Shown: positions 54,710 through 62,468 of the stretch, one piece after another
Layout: the number at the start of each line of letters is the position of its first letter
How positions within the stretch are numbered: position 1 is the stretch's first letter
NCBI RefSeq assembly: GCF_000421825.1
Contig: NZ_ATXT01000016.1
Location: 62,001 to 126,000, forward strand
Direction: 5' to 3'
DNA: 64,000 nucleotides
From: Humibacter albus DSM 18994
GTDB lineage: Bacteria; Actinomycetota; Actinomycetes; Actinomycetales; Microbacteriaceae
Notes under the pieces: model-generated
Databases searched by the model: none
What the model was told of the DNA's origin: nothing
What the model saw: the letters and a program-made list of their open reading frames with translations, nothing else
Program-made: the position numbers and the translations under genes

Positions 54710-55860
54710 GCGCGACTCCTCTCCAGCGCGGCGGCACGGGCCTTCTCGGCCGACTTCTCGGCGATGTCGAGCGCGAAGACCAGGTCGTCGATCAGTGTCT
54801 GCCGGGCGACGAGCGGCTCTGCGCCGTCGGCCAGCTCGGCCAGGTGCCGCCATTCGGCCTCATATCCGTTGTGGTCCGCCGGCGGGATGCTCGTGATCAC
54901 CCCGGCGCGTCGCACGGTCGCTGTCGCCGACCCCGCCTGCACGTACGACGGGGTGAAATCGACGTCGAGGACAGTGTCGTCGTCGACGGCGACCAGCCGC
55001 CAGTCGGGAGCCCAGTTCTCGCTGTTCACCGCGTGCAGCTCGATCGTCACGTCCCCGGCGCGCAGTTCGACGAGATAGCCCGCCGGGGCGAGCCCTTCGG
55101 CCGAGACCACCTCGGTGCTGCGCCACAGCTCAGGGTCGACGTTGTCGAGCAGTCGACGGACGTGCGGCAGATTGTGAATGGCGAGTCCCATGATCCCTCC
55201 CGTCACCCTGGCGGCCACGGCATCGGCGTCGTCCGGGTCGGCTGGCGGCTGCGGCGGAACGTCGGGTCGCACCACCTCGGTGGCGAAGTCCTCGAACCGT
55301 GGGTTGGGCGGCAGCAGGATCGAGGAGCGGATCGTGTGCGGCGTGAACCCGGGCGCGCTCTCCAGCGCGGATCGCCAGCCGGCATCGTAGACATGCATCG
55401 TGCCCACGATGATCGGCACCCCGGTCTCGGCCGAGACGTCGGCGATGGCGGATGCCTGCTCCCCCGACATCGCGAACGGCTTCTCGCACAGCACGGCACG
55501 TTTGCCCGCGCGGCAGGCGGCGATCACCTGCTCCGCGTGGAACGGGTGGGGCGAGCAGATCGCCACCACCTCGACCTCGGGATCAGCCAGCAGCTCCTCC
55601 TGGCTCGAGCTCCAGGCCGCGCCCACGCGCGAGGCGACGGACTCCGCGACGGCGGGGTCGACATCCATGATGCGCACGATGCGGAATCGGTCGGTGAGCC
55701 TGGCGAGCGTCGGCAGATGGATGGCCTGCGTGACGGGGCCGGCGCCGAGGATGCCGACGCCGAGCCGGGCGCGGCCATCCCTCTCCTTCGCCCTGACCGC
55801 TTCGAAACCGGTGTCGGATCCGCCGAGCGGCATGTCGTGTTCGCCGTTCGGGACGCTCAT
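54706..55860 (-). CDS. Gfo/Idh/MocA family oxidoreductase
   Basis: 384 residues. The dinucleotide-binding motif is VGILGAGPVTQAIHLP, the strand VVAICSPHPFHAEQV follows, and the diagnostic EKP is in VLCEKPFAMSG. The C-terminal substrate domain contains GGIMGLAIHNLPHVRRLL, including the expected His. It probably oxidises a sugar or inositol-like compound with NAD(P). Divergent from a TetR regulator across a 174-bp AT-richer gap that presumably carries its operator. Overlaps the unknown partner gene by 4 nt. Confidence 0.93.
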   Translation of the reverse strand: MSVPNGEHDMPLGGSDTGFEAVRAKERDGRARLGVGILGAGPVTQAIHLPTLARLTDRFRIVRIMDVDPAVAESVASRVGAAWSSSQEELLADPEVEVVAICSPHPFHAEQVIAACRAGKRAVLCEKPFAMSGEQASAIADVSAETGVPIIVGTMHVYDAGWRSALESAPGFTPHTIRSSILLPPNPRFEDFATEVVRPDVPPQPPADPDDADAVAARVTGGIMGLAIHNLPHVRRLLDNVDPELWRSTEVVSAEGLAPAGYLVELRAGDVTIELHAVNSENWAPDWRLVAVDDDTVLDVDFTPSYVQAGSATATVRRAGVITSIPPADHNGYEAEWRHLAELADGAEPLVARQTLIDDLVFALDIAEKSAEKARAAALERSRA

Positions 55861-56034
55861 CGCGTGCCTCGTTCGCGGCGGCGTGCTCGGGTGATGTATC
55901 GACGCATGTTGCTCCTCGTCGAGCGGTTGATTCGGCGGATGCGAAACAGGACCGGACAGTCATGTTCGGTTGAACTATAAACAGACGGTTATGTTTGACG
56001 CAAGGCATACTCTCGTTCTCGTGAGAGGACATCC
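55861..56034. promoter_or_regulatory. Divergent promoter region between dehydrogenase and TetR genes
   Basis: 174 bp with an AT-rich core (about 55965-56000, containing AACTATAAACAG). Imperfect direct repeats of ATGTTNGGTT/GGTTATGTTT occur, but I found no clean palindrome. The TetR protein is the expected ligand. Both divergent starts lie at its edges. Confidence 0.4.
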
Positions 56035-56712
56035 ATGACGGACCGTCCATCGCCGAAGAAGGCGCGAGGTCCTTACCGCAACGGTCTGCGCCGGCGCCGC
56101 GAGATCGTGGCCGCCGCCGCCGTCGTCTTCGGCCGCTACGGGTACCGGGCCGGGTCGCTGCGGGCCATCGCCGACCTCGTCGGCACGACTCCGGCCACGC
56201 TCGTCGCCTACTTCACGAACAAGGAGGGCCTGCTCATCGCGGTGCTGCAGCACTGGCGTGAGGAATCGGATCCCATCACCGTCGCCTTCGAGGGTCTCGA
56301 CTTCATCAGGGCGTTCGTGCTTCTCATGCGGTATCACGACGCGCACCGCGGGCTGATGGAGCTGTTCCTCACCATGTCGATCGAGGCCGCGCGCGAAGAG
56401 CATCCGGCGCACGAGTTCATGATCGAACGGCAGCGTCACACCAAGGACACCATGATCCGCTGCCTGAAGTCGGCGCACGCGGACGGGCACATCGCGCCGC
56501 TCTCGAACGACGAGCTCGAAGAGGAGGCCCGGCTGCTCATCGCGGGGCTCGACGGCCTGGAACTGCAGTGGATGCTCGACCCGCGCCTCGACCTGGAGGC
56601 CGTCGTGCGCCGCCTCATCGACGCGTCGATCGCCCGGTGGAGCGATCGGCCGCTCGCCGTCGTCGCGACCGAGACCGACGCCTGGCTGTCGGAGCACGGC
56701 CAGGCGCGCTGA
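56035..56712 (+). CDS. TetR/AcrR family transcriptional regulator
   Basis: 225 residues. The N-terminal helix-turn-helix is clear (REIVAAAAVVFGRYGYRAGS, then IADLVGTTPATLVAYFTNKEGLL). The C-terminal ligand domain is helical with a His/Glu-rich middle. GAGAGGA lies 7 nt before the ATG. By position it should control the divergent Gfo/Idh/MocA gene pair. Confidence 0.93.
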   Translation: MTDRPSPKKARGPYRNGLRRRREIVAAAAVVFGRYGYRAGSLRAIADLVGTTPATLVAYFTNKEGLLIAVLQHWREESDPITVAFEGLDFIRAFVLLMRYHDAHRGLMELFLTMSIEAAREEHPAHEFMIERQRHTKDTMIRCLKSAHADGHIAPLSNDELEEEARLLIAGLDGLELQWMLDPRLDLEAVVRRLIDASIARWSDRPLAVVATETDAWLSEHGQAR

Positions 56713-56731
56713 CGCAGTGGCACGGCCGCGC

Positions 56732-57346
56732 CTACAGCCAGCCGTTCGCGGCGGCCTGCGCCGCGGCATCCGCCCGGTTGCGCGCGCCCGTCTTGCCGAT
56801 GGCCGCCGAGAGATGGTTGCGCACGGTGCCCTGCGACAGATGCAGCTCCCGGGCGATCTCGCCGACGGTGCCGCCGAGCGCGGCCACGCGCAGAACCTCC
56901 GCCTCGCGCTGCGTGAGCGGAGAGACACCGGAAGCCAGCGACTCGGCCGCCAGCGCCGGATCCACGACGCGCAGTCCCTGCGCGACGCGACGCACGGCAT
57001 CCGCGAGTTGGGCCGCCGGCGTGTCCTTCACGACGAACCCGCTCGCGCCGGCTTCCATGGCCCGTCGCAGGTAGCCGGGCCGCCCGAACGTCGTCACGAT
57101 CAGCGATCGGCACTGCGGCAGCTCGCGGTGCAGGATGCCCGCCACCGTCAGCCCGTCCGCCCCCGGCATCTCCACGTCGAGCAGGGCGACGTGCGCGTTC
57201 GTCTCCCGTGCGGCATCCAGAACCTCGTCGCCTCGTCCGACCTGCGCGACGATGGTGAGGTCGGTCTCGAGCTCGAGCAGTGCGGCGAGCGCACCACGCA
57301 CGAGGGCCTGGTCGTCGGCGAGCAGCAGCCTGATCGGTTCACTCAC
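56732..57346 (-). CDS. NarL/LuxR-type response regulator
   Basis: 204 residues. The receiver domain has DDQ at the acidic pocket, phospho-acceptor Asp57 (LLDVEMPG) and Lys in VVKDTPA; the C-terminal LuxR helix-turn-helix reads LTQREAEVLRVAALGGTVGEIARELHLSQGTVRNHLS in pieces. The GTG start overlaps the kinase stop (GTGA) and has a strong GGAGGAG Shine-Dalgarno. Together with the DesK-like kinase it likely controls the ABC exporter of the same operon, perhaps through the CGTGACATTTGTCACG palindrome at 60465. Confidence 0.95.
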   Translation of the reverse strand: MSEPIRLLLADDQALVRGALAALLELETDLTIVAQVGRGDEVLDAARETNAHVALLDVEMPGADGLTVAGILHRELPQCRSLIVTTFGRPGYLRRAMEAGASGFVVKDTPAAQLADAVRRVAQGLRVVDPALAAESLASGVSPLTQREAEVLRVAALGGTVGEIARELHLSQGTVRNHLSAAIGKTGARNRADAAAQAAANGWL

Positions 57347-58674
57347 TGCGCTCCTCCCGTGCGCCGGGCCGTACGAGAGGAGGCTCCGGACGGCACGCGA
57401 ACGGCGACGACCGTGCCGCCGTCCTCCCCCGGCTCGACCGTGACCTCGCCGCCCACCTGCGCGGCGCGCTCGCGCATGCCGGCCAGGCCGTGGCCGTCGC
57501 CGCCTGCGGGCCCGGCGGTCGTGGCCGTTCCCCGGCCGTCGTCGCCGACGATGACGGCACGTCTCTCGAGCGCGACCCAGCAGTTCTTCGCACGGGCGTG
57601 CCGCACGACGTTGGTCACCGCTTCGCGCAGCACCCACGCGAAGACCTCGCGCAGCTCGGGCTCGACGGCGTCACCGGATGCCGGCAGATGCGGCTTCACT
57701 CCCGCCGCGACGAGTGCGGCGTGCGCTGCGGCAAGCTCCGTGTCGAGGCTCATCGCGCGGTACCCGGCGACGGACGCGCGCAGATCGGCGAGCGCGGATC
57801 TGCTCAGGCGCTCGATGTCGACGAGCTCCGCCTGTGCGCGCTGCGGGTCCTGCGCCATCACCCTCCTGGCGAGCTCGCTCTTCACCGTGACCACGGTGAG
57901 CGAGTGCCCGAGAACGTCATGCATGTCGCGGGCGAAACGCTCTCGCTCATCGACCACGGCCAGCCTCGCGATCTCGCTCTGGGCATCCCGCAGCCGCACC
58001 ACAGCACGGATCTGCTGACCGAACGCGAACATCATGATCGAGATGGATGCCGTCAGCGCGGCCGCATACCAGTTGCCCAGGAATGTGCCGGTCGCCGCCG
58101 TCACGATGAGCTGGGCCACCACGACGACCGCGATGGTGCCGATGATGAACGCCGCCGGGAGCCAGCTCATCGCCGCCATGATCGGCACGTAGATCCAGAG
58201 CCAGACGGTGTTGATCCCGATCAAGGGGAAGCCGAGACAGGTCAGGGCGACGAATGAGGCGAACACCGCGGCGGCGACCGGCCACGGTCGCCCCCACAGC
58301 AACGGCGGTATCACGACGTAGGCGACGCCGACGGCCGTGATGAGCGCCGTGGAGAGCACAGCGATCAACGTCGGGGTGTGTGCTGAAGTCCAGATGGACG
58401 CGATCGGCACGGCGAGGTAGGCGACGCCCCAGAGCGAGCCGAAGAACCACTTGCGGCTCCCGCGCAGACGAAGCCGGGCGCGGGCATCCCGTGCGATCGA
58501 CCAGCGAGGATGCCCATCTTCTCGAGCGTCGTCGGCTTGCGTCACCACGTGCTCCAGCGTAAGCGCGGCCCGGCCGTCGGCATCATCGGTGCTGGCTGTG
58601 CCGTTCCGGACGACCGGGCCCGGCACGCCAGGCACGGCCGTCCGGAACGGAACGGCGGAGGAGGCGCGGCTCAC
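57343..58674 (-). CDS. DesK/NarL-class sensor histidine kinase
   Basis: 443 residues. About six membrane helices occupy residues 75-225; there is no large sensor domain outside the membrane. The HisKA_3 phospho-site is His252 in ERFARDMHDVLGHS, and the HATPase motifs follow (REAVTNVVRHARA, VGDDGRGT, GLAGMRERAAQVGGEV). An intramembrane-sensing kinase of this type often responds to membrane stress or lipid II-binding antibiotics. The GTG overlaps the permease stop by 4 nt. The N-terminal coding DNA contains a 12-bp inverted repeat at 58601-58650. Confidence 0.95.
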   Translation of the reverse strand: MSRASSAVPFRTAVPGVPGPVVRNGTASTDDADGRAALTLEHVVTQADDAREDGHPRWSIARDARARLRLRGSRKWFFGSLWGVAYLAVPIASIWTSAHTPTLIAVLSTALITAVGVAYVVIPPLLWGRPWPVAAAVFASFVALTCLGFPLIGINTVWLWIYVPIMAAMSWLPAAFIIGTIAVVVVAQLIVTAATGTFLGNWYAAALTASISIMMFAFGQQIRAVVRLRDAQSEIARLAVVDERERFARDMHDVLGHSLTVVTVKSELARRVMAQDPQRAQAELVDIERLSRSALADLRASVAGYRAMSLDTELAAAHAALVAAGVKPHLPASGDAVEPELREVFAWVLREAVTNVVRHARAKNCWVALERRAVIVGDDGRGTATTAGPAGGDGHGLAGMRERAAQVGGEVTVEPGEDGGTVVAVRVPSGASSRTARRTGGAQ

Positions 58675-59414
58675 TGACGCGCCGCGTCCCGACGGTAGCG
58701 CCACGTGATGAAGGCGCCGAGCACGAGCGTCCAGCCGAGCAGCACGAGCACCGGCTCGAGGATGTCTCCGCCCATTCCGGCGCCCATCTGCCCGAGACGG
58801 TTGAGCCAGTACGACGGCACGACCTGGGCGATGTTCGTCATCCAATCCGGCAGCACCGACAGCGGAACCCAGAGCCCGCCGAGGATCGCCATGCCGAGGA
58901 AGACGACCATGAACAGCGGCTGCGCGAACTGCGGCTTGGCGAACTGGCCGATCAGCACGGCGATGAGGGCGAACGGGATGACGCCGAGCCAGAGTCCGAG
59001 TGCGGCCAGCGCCCACCCGCCGAAGCTCAGCGAGGCGTGGAAGACGATCACCGAGATGACCATCAGCGCGATGATGCTGGCCAGGGCGACGGCGAGCGCC
59101 GCGACCACCTTCGACATCAGGTAGCCGACGCCGGTGAGAGGCGTCAGGCGTAACTGGCGGTTCCAGCCCACCGAGCGCTCCGTGACGATGGTGAACGCCT
59201 GGCCGAGCGCGGCCATCATGCCGCCGTAGCCCGCCATCTGCACGGTCGTCACGACGATCCAGGGCAGGCCGGTCACTTTGTCGATCTGGCCGCTCGACCC
59301 GTAGATGCCGCCGAAGAGCAGCAGCATCACGAGCGGGACGGCGAACGTGAAGACGGTGGACCGCACGTTCTTCAGCTGACGGACCGATTCGAGTCCGAGG
59401 TAGGCGATGCTCAT
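58671..59414 (-). CDS. ABC-2 type transporter permease
   Basis: 247 residues with six membrane helices and the ABC-2 layout (short cytoplasmic start SIAYLGLESVRQLKNVRST, then FTFAVPLVMLLLFGGIYG; MKVVAALAV-like segment LMSKVVAALAVALAS; WVPLSVLPDWM). It forms the membrane part of an exporter with the ATPase encoded upstream, which it overlaps by 4 nt (ATGA). DesK-type kinases commonly control such export pairs. Confidence 0.93.
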   Translation of the reverse strand: MSIAYLGLESVRQLKNVRSTVFTFAVPLVMLLLFGGIYGSSGQIDKVTGLPWIVVTTVQMAGYGGMMAALGQAFTIVTERSVGWNRQLRLTPLTGVGYLMSKVVAALAVALASIIALMVISVIVFHASLSFGGWALAALGLWLGVIPFALIAVLIGQFAKPQFAQPLFMVVFLGMAILGGLWVPLSVLPDWMTNIAQVVPSYWLNRLGQMGAGMGGDILEPVLVLLGWTLVLGAFITWRYRRDAARQ

Positions 59415-60415
59415 GAGCGGTCTCCGATCAGGGTGGATTCTTCGGCTTCGATGCGAGGCGCCCGCTCGATGGCGTCGGGAACGGACTTCGACGCGGATGC
59501 CGTCAGCGCGAGGAACGCGTCGTCCATCGAGTGGGCGGTCACCTCGATGTCGTGCACGTCCTGGTGATGCGAGAGCAGGGTGCGCAGGGCGGCATCCGAG
59601 TCGTCGCTGACGAGGGTCAGCACGTCGCCGCGGTGATCGATGCTGCGCACACCGGGCAGCTCGTAGAGCTCCGCCTCGATCGCCGGGCTCCACGCGAAGT
59701 CGAATGACGCGCGGATGCGGCGGCCGGAGACGACGGCCTTCACCTCACCGGGTGTGCCGTCGGCGACCACGCGGCCGGCCGCCATCATCACGATGCGGTC
59801 GGCGTAGGCATCCGCCTCGTCGAGATAGTGGGTGGCGAAGACGACGGTGCGGCCGGCGTCCGTGAACTCGCGCATGGACTGCCAGAACGTACGGCGGGCC
59901 TCCACGTCCATGGCGGCCGTCGGCTCGTCGAGGATGAGCAGGTCGGGGTTGGAGACGATCGCGACGGCGAACCGCGCGCGCTGCATCTGGCCGCCGGAGA
60001 GCTTGCTCACCCTCTGCTTAGCGATCTCGGTGCACTTGGCGCGCTCGAGCGCCTCGGACACCGACAGCGGATGCCTGTGCGCGGCGGCGATCAGCGCCAC
60101 CGACTGGGCGACCGTCATGGTGGGCAGCAGTGCGCCGCCCTGCAGCATGGCGCCGACGCGGCCGGTCTCGATCGCGGCACGGGGCTCGCCGCCGAAGAGC
60201 TCGGCGGTGCCCGCGGTGGGCGTGGCGAATCCCAGCGCGAGGTCGATGGTCGTCGACTTGCCGGCGCCGTTCGGCCCGAGCAGGGCCACGACCTCGCCGG
60301 GCTGAATGGTCAGGTCGATGCCGTCGACGGCCGCGAGTTGCCCGAAGTTCTTGTGCAGGCTGCGCAGCCGGATCGCCGGCGCTGTGGGTGATGGAGTGGT
60401 GTTCACGGTTTCCAT
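59411..60415 (-). CDS. ABC transporter ATP-binding protein
   Basis: 334 residues. Walker A GPNGAGKST, signature LSGGQMQRAR, Walker B LLILDEPTA and H-loop ATHYLDEAD are canonical, and a C-terminal 120-residue domain follows. First gene of the exporter/two-component operon. I use the ATG at 60415; an ATG at 60472 would add 19 residues but overlaps the 60465-60480 palindrome and sits upstream of an orphan AGGAGG, so the true 5' boundary needs mapping. Confidence 0.92.
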   Translation of the reverse strand: METVNTTPSPTAPAIRLRSLHKNFGQLAAVDGIDLTIQPGEVVALLGPNGAGKSTTIDLALGFATPTAGTAELFGGEPRAAIETGRVGAMLQGGALLPTMTVAQSVALIAAAHRHPLSVSEALERAKCTEIAKQRVSKLSGGQMQRARFAVAIVSNPDLLILDEPTAAMDVEARRTFWQSMREFTDAGRTVVFATHYLDEADAYADRIVMMAAGRVVADGTPGEVKAVVSGRRIRASFDFAWSPAIEAELYELPGVRSIDHRGDVLTLVSDDSDAALRTLLSHHQDVHDIEVTAHSMDDAFLALTASASKSVPDAIERAPRIEAEESTLIGDRS

Positions 60416-60464
60416 CGAAGCGGCGAGCGGATGCCCGTGCCTCGGCCGTGCATCACCTCCTGCC

Positions 60465-60480
60465 CGTGACATTTGTCACG
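60465..60480 (-). promoter_or_regulatory. Candidate response-regulator operator
   Basis: CGTGAC-ATTT-GTCACG, a perfect 16-bp inverted repeat 50 bp upstream of the ABC ATPase start. NarL-type regulators bind such short symmetric sites; the operon's own response regulator is the likely ligand. Confidence 0.5.
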
Positions 60481-60527
60481 TTCGCGGCCGCGGGACCGCG
60501 CAGCAGCGAGGCCGGTCGGCATCGGGT

Positions 60528-60600
60528 GCGACGTCGGTCCGCGTGGAACGCGACGTCAGTCCGTTGAACGACATCAGTCCGTCGAACGACGTCAGTCCGC
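60528..60600 (-). repeat. Four repeats overlapping the purM stop codon
   Basis: On the minus strand, after the last purM codons, GGACTGACGTCGTTCGAC is followed by GGACTGATGTCGTTCAAC, then a 22-bp variant and a decayed copy. The first unit includes the purM TGA, so the gene border has been duplicated serially. Confidence 0.85.
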
Positions 60601-61701
60601 GTACGCGCCGACGAGGCGCACGGCGCCGCCGTCGACGCCCTTGGCACCCTGCTCGTAACCGGTGAGGTCGCGCTCGGCGGTCGAGACGGTGCCGACCTGC
60701 CAGGCCGGAATGCCGTCCACCGCGAGGGTCGAGACGACGGTCGCCGCGACATCCGCTTCGACGACGGCGAAGAAGCCGACGCCCAGGTTCCAGGTGCCCT
60801 CGGAACTCTCGAGCGTGGTTCCCGCAAGGTCGCCGAGCACGCGGAACACCGGTGACGGGCTCCACGTGGAACGATCGACGTCGACCCACGAGCCGCGCGG
60901 CAGCACGCGCGCCAGGTTCGCGGCGATGCCACCGCCCGTCACATGCGAGAGCGCATGCACGGATGCTCCGCTCGGCGACGCGAGCACGCGCAGCAGCGGC
61001 GCGGTGTACAGCCGCGTCGGCTCGAGCAGCGTTTCGCCCACCACGCCGCCGAACTCGGCGAGACTGTCGGTGAAGGCGATGTTCCGCTGCGCCAGGATGT
61101 GCCTCACGAGGGAGTACCCGTTCGAGTGCAGCCCGGAGCTGCCCAAAGCGAGCACCACATCGCCGTTCCGTACCTTCTCGGGCCCGAGCACGGCATCCGC
61201 CTCGACGGCTCCGGTCGCGGCACCGGCCACGTCGTAGTCGTCGGGCCCGAGCAGCCCGGGATGCTCCGCCGTCTCACCGCCGACGAGTGCCGTGCGCGTC
61301 TCGGAGCAGGCCGCGGCGATGCCGCGCACGATGTCGGCGATGCGTTCGGGCACGACCTTGCCGCACGCGATGTAGTCGGTCATGAACAGCGGTCGCGCGC
61401 CCACCACGACGATGTCGTCGACGACCATGCCGACCAGGTCCTGGCCGATCGTGTCGTGCTTGTCGAGCGCCTGCGCGATGGCCACCTTGGTGCCGACGCC
61501 GTCGGTCGAGGTGGCCAGCAGCGGGCGGCGGTAGCCGCGCAACGCGGAGGCGTCGAAGAGCCCGGCGAAACCGCCGACTCCACCCAGCACCTCTGGTCCG
61601 TGCGTCTTCGCGACGGCGGACTTCATGAGCTCGACCGCGAGGTCTCCTGCTGCGGTGTCGACACCGGCTTCGCGGTAGGTGCTGGTGGAGTTCTCGGTCA
61701 C
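60592..61701 (-). CDS. purM: Phosphoribosylformylglycinamidine cyclo-ligase (AIR synthetase)
   Basis: 369 residues. It converts FGAM to AIR with ATP in purine synthesis. Hallmarks: YREAGVDTAAGD, LLATSTDGVGTKVAIA, DLVGMVVDDIVVVGARPLF, ALVGGETAEHPG, LGSSGLHSNGYSL and HVTGGGIAANLARVLP. GTG start placed 7 nt after a TAGGCT -10 (leaderless). It is transcribed divergently from purF with a small membrane protein gene between them, unlike the collinear purF-purM order of many actinobacteria. Confidence 0.97.
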   Translation of the reverse strand: MTENSTSTYREAGVDTAAGDLAVELMKSAVAKTHGPEVLGGVGGFAGLFDASALRGYRRPLLATSTDGVGTKVAIAQALDKHDTIGQDLVGMVVDDIVVVGARPLFMTDYIACGKVVPERIADIVRGIAAACSETRTALVGGETAEHPGLLGPDDYDVAGAATGAVEADAVLGPEKVRNGDVVLALGSSGLHSNGYSLVRHILAQRNIAFTDSLAEFGGVVGETLLEPTRLYTAPLLRVLASPSGASVHALSHVTGGGIAANLARVLPRGSWVDVDRSTWSPSPVFRVLGDLAGTTLESSEGTWNLGVGFFAVVEADVAATVVSTLAVDGIPAWQVGTVSTAERDLTGYEQGAKGVDGGAVRLVGAYAD

Positions 61702-61708
61702 GGCCTCC

Positions 61709-61714
61709 AGCCTA
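61709..61714 (-). promoter_or_regulatory. -10 box for a leaderless purM transcript
   Basis: TAGGCT on the minus strand, 7 nt upstream of the purM GTG; identical hexamer and layout to the mdh promoter. Confidence 0.5.
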
Positions 61715-61935
61715 GCTTTCGGGAGCATCGCTCCCTCATGGTCGTGGAGGGCGCCGGCGACCGGTCGGCTCTTATGGGATCGGTTCCGGCGGCGGACGCT
61801 GAGCGCGCTCGGCCACGACCGTCATCCGGTTCCAGGCGCCGGTCGCGAAAGGCGGAGAGCCCGGTGCCGTCGACCGGACGAGCGACGGCGTTCAGAAACG
61901 TTGTTCGGCGACGGTCTGAGCCGCTGCAAGAACGG

Positions 61936-62196
61936 TCAGAGCCGTTGCAGGTGCGGGCGCGGCCCTTCGAGCCGTGCGATCGCGACCTTCACCTCGACGA
62001 GTTCATCCTTCACACCGGTGATCTGGTGTCGAACATCGGCGATCTCGCCCTCCACTCGCTCGAACCGCGCATCGATCCTGTCGAACCGCTCGTCAAGCTT
62101 CTTCGTCTGAGTCGCGAGCATGCCTCTGACGCCGCCCAGCACCGCCACCATGAAGGCGAAGAGGGCGATGATCATCCCGATCACATCGGCCGACAC
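61936..62196 (-). CDS. Small membrane-anchored coiled-coil protein
   Basis: 86 residues. One N-terminal membrane helix (IGMIIALFAFMVAVLGGV) is followed by a heptad-repeat coil (KLDERFDRIDARFERVEGEI, DVRHQITGVKDELVEVKVAI) resembling Bdr-type repeats. Function unknown. GTG start at 62196 is 5 nt after GGGAGG; a GTG at 62202 is also possible. The stop codon lies in the second of two 21-bp repeats (GGTCTGAGCCGCTGCAAGAA-type). Confidence 0.7.
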   Translation of the reverse strand: MSADVIGMIIALFAFMVAVLGGVRGMLATQTKKLDERFDRIDARFERVEGEIADVRHQITGVKDELVEVKVAIARLEGPRPHLQRL

Positions 62197-62468
62197 GAAC
62201 ACCCTCCCATTCTGCCCGTCGGAACCCGGGTCCACCAGTCAACGTAGGGGAGCAGCCCCAGAGCCTGACGCACCCGACCAGCCGGCGGTGGATCGCCCGC
62301 CCGGTATCGAGGTTGTGGACGGAGAGCCGTGATGCGGCACCCTATTGCGCGAGGTGAACGTGGGCGAGGCGCACTCAGCTTGCTCAGATGAGCGGCGCGT
62401 CAAGTCGTGCGAGAATCATCTCGCCGGATTCCCGGCCCCCATCCACACCCCAGGAGCACCTCTCCAGC

